NCBI GenBank assembly: GCA_030037035.1
Contig: JASHSA010000096.1
Location: 1-5,402, forward strand
Direction: 5' to 3'
Origin: Thermoplasmata archaeon
GTDB taxonomy: Archaea; Thermoplasmatota; Thermoplasmata; Lutacidiplasmatales; UBA184
DNA: 5,402 nucleotides
Shown: piece by piece, positions 1-5,001 of the stretch
How positions within the stretch are numbered: position 1 is the first letter of the stretch
How the letters are laid out: every line of letters starts with the position of its first letter
Notes under the pieces: model-generated
Databases searched by the model: none
Told to the model about the DNA's origin: nothing
The model's input: only the letters and a program-made list of their open reading frames with translations
Program-made: the position numbers and the translations under genes

Positions 1-369
1 GTGCTCGTCTGGATCCCGGCCCCGATCGCCGGCTCCGGTCTCGACAACCTCTCCGGGCAGCTGCTCGGGGTCGTGGGCCTCACAGGCGTCTGGGGAGCGG
101 TGCCGGTCGGTGCGGTCTCGGGGATCCCCCTCTACGTGCGCTGGGCGCTCGAGTACGTGCTCCCCTCCGGGTTCGTCCTGGTGGCCGCGATCGCGCCCGA
201 ACGGGCGTTCGGCCCGCTCCTTGCGACCGTCGCCCGCGTCGAACCGGCGCCCGACCTCCAGACGGCCCGCCCGCTCTTTGAGCCACGACGACTCCCCGGC
301 TCGACGGCGACGCCGGCGTCCGCGCTCGGCGCGCCGGGAGCGGGCGCCGGTTCGCCCGACGCACGCTAG
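1..369 (+). CDS. C-terminal part of an unidentified membrane protein (5' end outside window)
   Basis: The reading frame is open from the first base and ends at TAG 367-369, with G/C-ending codons throughout, so this is very probably the 3' end of a gene that begins upstream. The GTG at base 1 need not be the real start. The visible ~122 residues hold a hydrophobic, glycine- and valine-rich stretch (about residues 20-44) and a second likely membrane helix around residues 48-70 (YVRWALEYVLPSGFVLVAAI). A Pro/Ala/Gly/Arg-rich tail of about 40 residues follows and is probably disordered. I do not recognise the family. The arrangement vaguely recalls the last helices of ABC-2-type permeases, but this is a weak impression. 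The next gene starts 24 bases downstream on the same strand, which suggests cotranscription. Confidence 0.6.
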   Translation: MLVWIPAPIAGSGLDNLSGQLLGVVGLTGVWGAVPVGAVSGIPLYVRWALEYVLPSGFVLVAAIAPERAFGPLLATVARVEPAPDLQTARPLFEPRRLPGSTATPASALGAPGAGAGSPDAR

Positions 370-393
370 GCCGGCGACCGACCGAGGGTTTCC

Positions 394-1404
394 GTGACGC
401 CGGTTCTGCTCGCGCTCCTCGCCACGCTCGCGGCGGCGATGGCGACGTCGACCGCGGTGTTCGTCCGGTGGGCGGCGAACTGCACGTCGTCGATCCGAGC
501 GGCGATCGTCGTGTTCCTATTGCTGATGATGACCGGCATGCTCTGCGGCGCCCTCGTTTACGAGCTCGCGCCGGCCGCGCGGAGCGCGGTCGCCGGCCTC
601 TGGATCGCGAGTGTCGTGATGTCGGCGAGCGCCGGGGTCGTCTTCGTCGCGTTCGCCCGCGAGGCGGTGCGGTTCGCGGGAGGAGCCACGGCGCCGAAGC
701 CGTTCGCGCCGACCGCGGGGTTCGTCGGGGTCGTCGTCGGCGTGGTCCTGCTGAACGAGGGGCTGATGGGCTGGACGTTCGGGCTCGCCGCCGGGGCGCT
801 CTCGAGGCATCCGGCGGGGGGCCTCGGGGGAGGGGTGGGGATGTTCTCCGCCGTCGTCGTGACCCCGTGGTTCACGTTCCCGATGGTCGTCGAGATGCTC
901 CTGACGATCACCTGGCTCCGGTCGACGCTCCCGTCGACGATGCGCCGTCTCCTGCTCGCGCAGCCGGCGGTCATGCTGTGCTCTCCCCCGACGCTCCACG
1001 GCCTCGCCTGGCTCCTGGGGAGCACGCTCGGGGCCAGCGCCGCGATGTCGGCGGCGGTCGCCTACCTCGTCCTGCTCATCCACCGCGGCGAGCGGGTGCC
1101 TCGCGGCGTCGCCCTCTACTCGGCCCGTCTGCTCCTTGCGTTCGGGTTGATGGGGGGCGGCCTCGCGACCTGGGCCCTCGGCGGACCGCTCGCGATCTTC
1201 GCCATCGCCATCGCCGTGCAGATGGTGGTGTTCCTGGACGCGGTGATCGCGCCCCCAGCCCCGCCGGACGGAGGGGGCCGCCGGCCGACCGAGAACGTCT
1301 GGGAAACTCCTCCCAACGAGCTTCGTGAGCGCGGCGATGGGTCGCCGCCCGGGGCGGAACGTACGACGCCTACGGGAGCCGTAGTAAGTACGCTGGGGAC
1401 ATAG
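394..1404 (+). CDS. Polytopic membrane protein, paralogue of the N-terminal half of the downstream ferredoxin-domain protein
   Basis: The product has 336 residues from a GTG start, preceded by a modest Shine-Dalgarno-like GAGGG (384-388). About eight or nine membrane helices are visible, roughly at residues 3-25, 36-58, 64-88, 106-135, 149-175, 184-208, 210-229, 241-262 and 264-286. A Pro/Gly/Arg-rich tail of ~50 residues follows, presumably cytoplasmic and disordered. Residues ~20-286 align without large gaps to the same region of the next gene product. Shared blocks are VLxNExLMGW (118-127), PWFxFxMxxEMLLT (158-171), LLAQxAxM (187-194), SPPxLxG (197-203) and GGxxA (263-267). It lacks cysteine clusters and any ferredoxin domain. 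Two in-membrane glutamates of the larger paralogue are replaced here (E49 by G48, E276 by Q276), while E122 and E167 are kept. A likely role is as a partner subunit of the larger protein, but this is inference; the family is unknown to me. Confidence 0.8.
   Translation: MTPVLLALLATLAAAMATSTAVFVRWAANCTSSIRAAIVVFLLLMMTGMLCGALVYELAPAARSAVAGLWIASVVMSASAGVVFVAFAREAVRFAGGATAPKPFAPTAGFVGVVVGVVLLNEGLMGWTFGLAAGALSRHPAGGLGGGVGMFSAVVVTPWFTFPMVVEMLLTITWLRSTLPSTMRRLLLAQPAVMLCSPPTLHGLAWLLGSTLGASAAMSAAVAYLVLLIHRGERVPRGVALYSARLLLAFGLMGGGLATWALGGPLAIFAIAIAVQMVVFLDAVIAPPAPPDGGGRRPTENVWETPPNELRERGDGSPPGAERTTPTGAVVSTLGT
1360..1392. repeat. Interrupted dyad at the 3' end of the first membrane gene
   Basis: CTACGG (1370-1375) and CCGTAG (1379-1384) form a perfect 6-bp stem around a GAG loop. 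Outside this, CGTAC (1360-1364) pairs with GTACG (1388-1392) across an unequal internal loop of 5 and 3 bases. The dyad lies in the last codons of the upstream gene, 53-85 bases before the next start codon. It could be an operator, an RNA processing or attenuation hairpin, or chance. No T-tract follows. Confidence 0.45.
1381..1391 (+). promoter_or_regulatory. Possible TATA-like element for the ferredoxin-domain membrane gene
   Basis: GTAGTAAGTAC is the most AT-rich stretch near the junction of the two membrane genes. Placed about 55-64 bases before GTG 1445, it would give an archaeal transcript start near 1412 and a leader of about 30 bases. It overlaps the end of the upstream coding region and the dyad there. 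The match to a TATA box is weak, and cotranscription from upstream is equally plausible. Confidence 0.2.
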
Positions 1405-1409
1405 CGCTC

Positions 1410-1437
1410 GTCCGCTCGCGGACCGTGAGGAGGTCCG
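1410..1437 (+). promoter_or_regulatory. Strong Shine-Dalgarno embedded in two mutually exclusive hairpins
   Basis: GAGGAGGT (1427-1434) is the strongest ribosome-binding site in the window, with its GGAGGT part 10 bases before GTG 1445, and it supports that start. Part of it lies in a perfect 6-bp stem, CGGACC (1419-1424) with GGTCCG (1432-1437), with a 7-base loop. A competing stem pairs GTCCG (1410-1414) with CGGAC (1419-1423) around CTCG, leaving the site free. The pairings share CGGAC, so only one can form at a time. The pairing is seen directly; a regulatory role is inferred. Confidence 0.5.
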
Positions 1438-1444
1438 TCGCCAC

Positions 1445-3610
1445 GTGACGTCCGCCGTCGGGACCGACGGGCTGGCGTTCGCGGCCCTCGCGATGGCGGC
1501 CGCGACCGCCTACCTCGTTCGTTACGCCGTCGACGCGGCGCGCCGCCTGCGATTCTGGGTCGCAGTCTTCCTGCTCGCCATGATGGGCGAGATGTGGGTG
1601 GCGGCGATCGTCTACCTGCTCACCCCGACGGTCCACGGGCTCGTCGCCGGGCTCGCCGTCAGCGGCTCGCTCATGGTGGTGACGGCCGTGCCGCTGTTGT
1701 TCGCCCTCCTGCGCCCGGCCCCCGCGGAGCGCCCTGGGGCCGCCTCTTCCGACCTTGCCACCCCGCTCCGGTCGGGGCACGCAGGCGTCCTGGCCGCGGT
1801 CGTGCTCGCCAACGAGTTCCTGATGGGCTGGGGGCTCTGCCTCGCCTCGGGGACCGCGCTCGCCGCGGTCTCCTCCGGGACGGCGGCGTCGCTCGCCGTC
1901 GCGGTCGTCAACTCCCCGTGGTTCCTGTTCACGATGGCGGCAGAGATGCTGCTGACCGCGCTCCTGCTGTACGACCGCCTCCCCCGCTCGGTGAGCGCGA
2001 TCCTGCTGGCGCAGGCGGCGATCATGGCGTTCTCGCCCCCGGCGCTCGGCGGGGCCGTCTGGCCGGGCCTCGCGATCTACGTCTCGAGCGCGGTGATGAT
2101 CGGGCTGTTCGTCTTCGTCTTCGAGGACCTCTACCGCCATCGCGTCACCACGGCGGCGTTCGCGACGTACCTCCTCGAGCTGCTCGGCGTCTACGCGCTG
2201 ATGATGCTCGGGCTGTTCGTCTGGATCTACTTCGCCAGCGGAGGGCTGTTCGCGCTCTCGATCGTCGCGGAGATGGCGGTCGTCTACTTCGCCCTCGCGC
2301 GGCCCCGGGCGTTCTCCGGGCCGGCGGAGCGGCGCTGGCTCGACCGGCCGCACTGGACGTTCGCCCTGCTCTCGTTCGTCTTCGTCGCGGAGGTCGCGAT
2401 GGGCGCCGTCCTCAGCGTCCAGCTCGACCCCTCCGACTACGTCGGCGGCTTCCCGTTCCTCGCGCTCGCCGGGAGCCCCGCGACGATCGCCCTCAATACG
2501 ATGTCGAACGGGTTCTGGTTCGTCGCGACCGCCGTTGCGTCGACCTGGTTCCTCATCATGATGGGCCTGGAGATGGGCTCGCTGGTCGTCTTCAAGCTCC
2601 GGGAGACGCGGGACCTCGAGAACCGGATCCGGCTCGTGCTGATGATGGGATGCTACGCCGCCTTCGCGACGTTCTACCCGAGCATCTACTTCGGGATGCT
2701 CGCGCCGAACCAGCCTCCGCCCACCTCCGTGCCGGTCCTCGGCTGGAGCATGGGGATCGGCTCGGCGCCGCTCGCCGTCGGGGTCTTCGGGACGCTGCTG
2801 CTCACCTACGTGATCACCGGCGCGCTGGTCGTCCTCTTCGGACGCCGGGTCGTCTGTTCGGTATTCTGCACGGCGCCGCTGATGTACCAGGGGACGACGA
2901 TCGACGCGATGAAGTCGTTCAACCGCTCCGAGCCGATCGGGCGCAAGTACCTCTCGAGCCGCCTGTCGGGGGTCTACCTCGCGACGACCGGCGTCGTCAT
3001 GACCGCGCTGGTCGGCACGTCGGTCCTCTCCTATCTCGACACCGTCGGCGTCACGAGCGTCTACATCCAGGGGACCGACCCGTCGGTCTTCCTGTTCATC
3101 GCGTCGTTCTCGATCCTCTGGTACGCCCTCCTGGTCGGCATCCCGTACGTCGGCAACTACAACTGCGTCACGATGGGCTGGTGCTACACCGGCACGATCG
3201 CCCAGGCGTTCCAGAAGATCGGCTTCTTCAAGCTCAAGGTCCGCGACAGGCAGGTCTGCAAGGACTGCACGACGCTCGACTGCGCGAAAGGCTGCCCGGT
3301 CGGCCTCACCGACATGCCGGGCCACTTCCGCCAGAAGGGCGAGTTCCGGAGCACGAAGTGCTGCGGCGTCGGCGACTGCGTCGAGGCCTGCCCGTACGAC
3401 AATCTCTACGTCTCGGACGTCCGCCACTGGGTCCGCCGCCGTCTCGGCCTGCCCGAGACCCGGGCGCGGCGCACCGGCACCCCGATGCCGGGGGGTTCCC
3501 GGGCGTTCGGCCGGGCGTCGGCGGCCGGCCGCGTCGGGACGGTGCCGCTGGCCTCCGAGGCGATACGGTTGCCGATGGCGGGGGACGCGCGCAGCCCCCG
3601 TTCGGCCTAG
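1445..3610 (+). CDS. Large polytopic membrane protein with C-terminal NapH/CcoG-like iron-sulfur (ferredoxin-type) domain
   Basis: The product has 721 residues. GTG 1445 is chosen because a strong GAGGAGGT precedes it at normal spacing. Residues ~10-290 match the upstream gene product. Residues ~303-418 form a second, diverged copy of the 110-206 module, and further helices lie near 440-465, 508-533 and 547-566, about 13-14 in all. After the helix at 440-465 comes C471-x3-C475, followed by a Lys/Arg-rich loop. After the last helix come C574-x5-C580, C605-x2-C608-x4-C613-x3-C617-P and C639-C640-x4-C645-x3-C649-P. The order of a CxxxC site after one helix, two more helices, then a basic segment and ferredoxin motifs resembles NapH/CcoG-type membrane ferredoxins (Fer4_5 plus Fer4). 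Both cysteine regions fall on the same, positively charged side, so the clusters are probably cytoplasmic. A likely role is electron transfer between a soluble donor or acceptor and a membrane partner. The substrate is unknown. The last ~60 residues are basic and low in complexity. Confidence 0.8.
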   Translation: MTSAVGTDGLAFAALAMAAATAYLVRYAVDAARRLRFWVAVFLLAMMGEMWVAAIVYLLTPTVHGLVAGLAVSGSLMVVTAVPLLFALLRPAPAERPGAASSDLATPLRSGHAGVLAAVVLANEFLMGWGLCLASGTALAAVSSGTAASLAVAVVNSPWFLFTMAAEMLLTALLLYDRLPRSVSAILLAQAAIMAFSPPALGGAVWPGLAIYVSSAVMIGLFVFVFEDLYRHRVTTAAFATYLLELLGVYALMMLGLFVWIYFASGGLFALSIVAEMAVVYFALARPRAFSGPAERRWLDRPHWTFALLSFVFVAEVAMGAVLSVQLDPSDYVGGFPFLALAGSPATIALNTMSNGFWFVATAVASTWFLIMMGLEMGSLVVFKLRETRDLENRIRLVLMMGCYAAFATFYPSIYFGMLAPNQPPPTSVPVLGWSMGIGSAPLAVGVFGTLLLTYVITGALVVLFGRRVVCSVFCTAPLMYQGTTIDAMKSFNRSEPIGRKYLSSRLSGVYLATTGVVMTALVGTSVLSYLDTVGVTSVYIQGTDPSVFLFIASFSILWYALLVGIPYVGNYNCVTMGWCYTGTIAQAFQKIGFFKLKVRDRQVCKDCTTLDCAKGCPVGLTDMPGHFRQKGEFRSTKCCGVGDCVEACPYDNLYVSDVRHWVRRRLGLPETRARRTGTPMPGGSRAFGRASAAGRVGTVPLASEAIRLPMAGDARSPRSA
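3257..3394 (+). other. Ferredoxin-like 4Fe-4S domain with non-canonical cysteine spacing (residues 605-650)
   Basis: Within the large membrane protein, motif I is C605-x2-C608-x4-C613-x3-C617-Pro. Motif II is C639-C640-x4-C645-x3-C649-Pro. The classical ferredoxin signature is CxxCxxCxxxCP. Both motifs here have four rather than two residues before the third cysteine, and in motif II the expected first cysteine (position 637) is Thr, with the adjacent C639 as the only substitute ligand. Motif I could bind a normal 4Fe-4S cluster. The second cluster may be unusual or may use other ligands. Confidence 0.65.
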
Positions 3611-3626
3611 AGGTCGGAGCGACCTC
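3610..3626 (+). terminator. Perfect hairpin directly at the stop codon of the ferredoxin-domain gene
   Basis: GAGGTCG (3610-3616) pairs fully with CGACCTC (3620-3626) around a GAG loop, beginning on the last base of the TAG stop. No T-rich run follows, so this is neither a classic intrinsic terminator nor a typical archaeal U-tract terminator. It may protect or define the 3' end of the transcript. Such a stem can also arise by chance at this G+C content. Confidence 0.35.
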
Positions 3627-3695
3627 CCCGATCGCCGCAGCACGCTCTCGAGGGGAGTCGCCGCCAGGTCGGGAACGCCTCGACGCGCCGCCCCG

Positions 3696-3703
3696 GGTTA
3701 AGA
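3696..3703 (+). promoter_or_regulatory. Candidate TATA-like promoter for the hydroxyacyl-CoA dehydrogenase gene
   Basis: GGTTAAGA is the only AT-rich element in the 126-base gap before the dehydrogenase. It lies 34-41 bases before GTG 3737. An archaeal transcript start about 25 bases further on would fall near 3725-3728, giving a very short leader. This suggests the dehydrogenase is transcribed separately from the membrane genes. Confidence 0.4.
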
Positions 3704-3721
3704 GCCTCCCCGCGCTCCGAC

Positions 3722-3729
3722 GGAGGGGG
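3722..3729 (+). promoter_or_regulatory. Shine-Dalgarno of the hydroxyacyl-CoA dehydrogenase gene
   Basis: GGAGGGGG ends 7 bases before GTG 3737. It decides for this GTG over the downstream in-frame ATG at 3776, which would cut off the first strand of the Rossmann fold. Confidence 0.5.
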
Positions 3730-3736
3730 TCTTGGC

Positions 3737-4702
3737 GTGCAGGTTCGCCATGCGGGAGTGGTCGGGGCTGGGACGATGGGCGCCGCGATCGCCGAGGTCC
3801 TTGCGTTCAACGGGATCGACGTCGTCCTGAAGGACGTCGACCGGCCGACCGTCGACCGCGGCCTCACCCGCGTCCGGTCGATCGTCGACGAGCTGGTCGC
3901 CTTTCACGCGGGGCGGGCCGACAAGGAGCTCGCCCGGATCCGCGAGGAGACCGGCGAGCTCACCGACGCGCAGAGCGCGAGCGTCCGCAAGGCGCTCGCC
4001 CCGCGCGTCTCCCGCGAACGGGGGGCGGAGATCGTCGCCCGCGTCCACGGCGTGACCGAGTACGACGCGTTCGGCGACGTCGACCTCGTGATCGAGGCGG
4101 TCTTCGAGCGCGAAGAGGTGAAGCGGCCGGTCCTCGACGCGCTGGACGCTATCGTCCCCGAGCATGCCACGATCGGGACGAACACGTCGTCGCTCTCCGT
4201 GACGAGCCTCGCGCGCGGGCTCCGTCACGTCCGCCGCGTCGTCGCGACGCACTTCTTCAACCCGCCGTACACGCTGCCGCTCGTCGAGGTCGCCGGGGGG
4301 GTCGACACCGCGGACGACGTCGTCCAAGAGACGGTCGACTTCCTGCAGGGGCTAAGGAACCATCGCTCGCCGCTCGTGCCGGTCCGCACGAAGGAGTCGC
4401 CGGCGTTCGTCGTGAACCGCCTCCTGATCCCCGTGCTGAACGAGGCGTGCTTTGCGCTGGACGAGCACGTCGCGACCGCCCGGGAGATCGACCTTGCGAT
4501 GAAGGCCGGGGCGGGCATGCCGATGGGACCGTTCGAGCTCGCGGACCTCATCGGCCTCGACGTGGCGCTCGAGGTCGCCGCGACCCTGCAGCGGGACCTC
4601 GGCGACCCGAAGTACCGGCCGGCGCCGCTCCTGAAGCGCATGGTCGCCGCGGGGCACCTGGGGCGGAAGACGGGCCGCGGCTTCTACGAGTACCCCGCCT
4701 GA
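3737..4702 (+). CDS. 3-hydroxyacyl-CoA (3-hydroxybutyryl-CoA) dehydrogenase, NAD-dependent
   Basis: This 321-residue soluble enzyme should oxidise (S)-3-hydroxyacyl-CoA to 3-ketoacyl-CoA with NAD(P)+, or run the reverse reaction, in beta-oxidation or butyryl-CoA-type metabolism. The N-terminal Rossmann fold shows GAGTMG (10-15) and an acidic residue after the second strand (KDVD, 32-35), followed by DLVIEAVFE (116-124). The catalytic residues fit the family: S151 in TNTSSLS, H172 in THFFNP, E184 in LVEV and N227 in SPAFVVNRLL. Spacings Ser-His of 21 and His-Glu of 12 equal those of human HAD. The C-terminal dimerisation domain contains AGMPMGPFELADLIGLD (259-275) and ends with GRKTGRGFYEYP (309-320). 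Family members are usually near 280-290 residues. The extra ~35 residues form a charged, probably helical insertion at about 55-90, between the second and third strands. No neighbour belongs to the same pathway, so the physiological substrate is open. Confidence 0.93.
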   Translation: MQVRHAGVVGAGTMGAAIAEVLAFNGIDVVLKDVDRPTVDRGLTRVRSIVDELVAFHAGRADKELARIREETGELTDAQSASVRKALAPRVSRERGAEIVARVHGVTEYDAFGDVDLVIEAVFEREEVKRPVLDALDAIVPEHATIGTNTSSLSVTSLARGLRHVRRVVATHFFNPPYTLPLVEVAGGVDTADDVVQETVDFLQGLRNHRSPLVPVRTKESPAFVVNRLLIPVLNEACFALDEHVATAREIDLAMKAGAGMPMGPFELADLIGLDVALEVAATLQRDLGDPKYRPAPLLKRMVAAGHLGRKTGRGFYEYPA

Positions 4703-4723
4703 GCGACCTCGGCCACGACGGCT

Positions 4724-4738
4724 CCCCGCCTCGCGGGG
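4724..4738 (+). terminator. Perfect GC hairpin 21 bases after the dehydrogenase stop
   Basis: CCCCGC (4724-4729) pairs with GCGGGG (4733-4738) around a CTC loop, shortly after TGA 4700-4702. Position suits a 3'-end hairpin, but no T-tract follows, so termination here is inferred only from location. Confidence 0.35.
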
Positions 4739-4845
4739 CGCGGGGGACCGGCCGCCAAGCTCGACGCTAAATCGGCGGCCCAAGGGCGCGGCGAGGACTC
4801 GCGCAGCGGACCGCCTCGCCTCTCGGTCAGGGAGGCTCGGCGCAC

Positions 4846-4867
4846 CTCCGCCAGGACGGCGGCGGAG
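4846..4867. repeat. Seven-bp inverted repeat in the intergenic region
   Basis: CTCCGCC (4846-4852) is exactly complementary to GGCGGAG (4861-4867) with an 8-base loop. It lies midway between the dehydrogenase gene and the FG-GAP gene. Function unknown; possibly part of a structured transcript, possibly chance. Confidence 0.3.
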
Positions 4868-4936
4868 CCGACCCGAGAACCGGCGTCGCGAGCTCGCTCG
4901 TCCCCCCGGGCCCGACGGGCGGCGAGCGGACCAGGT

Positions 4937-4949
4937 CGGTCGACCGGTC
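4937..4949. promoter_or_regulatory. Overlapping palindromes upstream of the FG-GAP promoter
   Basis: CGGTCGACCG (4937-4946) and GACCGGTC (4942-4949) are perfect overlapping palindromes whose near edge lies 13 bases before the TATA-like box. The position would suit an activator or repressor site. Short palindromes are common in GC-rich DNA, so the call is tentative. Confidence 0.25.
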
Positions 4950-4962
4950 GTCGGCTCGAGCG

Positions 4963-4973
4963 AAGATTTTTGA
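4963..4973 (+). promoter_or_regulatory. Archaeal TATA-like box of the FG-GAP gene (leaderless-type promoter)
   Basis: AAGATTTTTGA is the strongest AT island of the intergenic region, preceded by a purine-containing CGAAG that could serve as part of a BRE. Its centre is about 34 bases before ATG 5002, so transcription should begin within a few bases of the start codon. No Shine-Dalgarno precedes the ATG, in agreement with a leaderless mRNA. An inverted repeat CTCGC/GCGAG (4974-4978, 4987-4991) lies between the box and the ATG and might be an operator. Confidence 0.55.
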
Positions 4974-5001
4974 CTCGCGAAGCTCTGCGAGACCCCGTTC
5001 T

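Larger units (their letters stand above)
4703..5001. other. Intergenic region with hairpins and no convincing gene
   Basis: I find no convincing protein or tRNA in these 299 bases. Open frames on the minus strand are Arg/Pro/Ala-rich and look like products of GC-rich DNA. The region holds a hairpin just after the dehydrogenase gene (4724-4738), an isolated AT-rich GCTAAATCG (4766-4774), a 7-bp stem (4846-4852 with 4861-4867), palindromes at 4937-4949, and the TATA-like box of the next gene. A small RNA starting near 4797 after GCTAAATCG is conceivable but unsupported. Confidence 0.5.

Noticed and set aside
468..1328. A 286-codon + strand frame and overlapping minus-strand frames across the small membrane gene
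   Set aside because: Products are Arg/Gly/Asp-rich and lack structure. The 394-1404 frame is supported by alignment to its downstream paralogue.
3184..3402. A 72-codon minus-strand frame opposite the iron-sulfur region, with a more ordinary amino-acid mix
   Set aside because: It lies wholly opposite a motif-rich coding region, has no recognisable domain, and no promoter or ribosome-binding site that I can see.
3610..3626. Intrinsic (T-tract) terminator
   Set aside because: The stem is perfect but no run of T follows, so it is reported only as a hairpin of uncertain function.
1370..3643. A 757-codon open frame on the minus strand opposite the ferredoxin-domain gene
   Set aside because: Its product is almost entirely Arg, Asp, Glu, Gly and Pro with no hydrophobic core, as expected for the antisense of a G/C-ending-codon gene. 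The + strand frame has clear membrane helices and cysteine motifs.
1594..4770. A 1058-codon open frame on the + strand spanning two genes
   Set aside because: It reads out of frame through both the membrane gene and the dehydrogenase and gives an Arg/Pro/Ala-rich low-complexity product; it is a by-product of high G+C.
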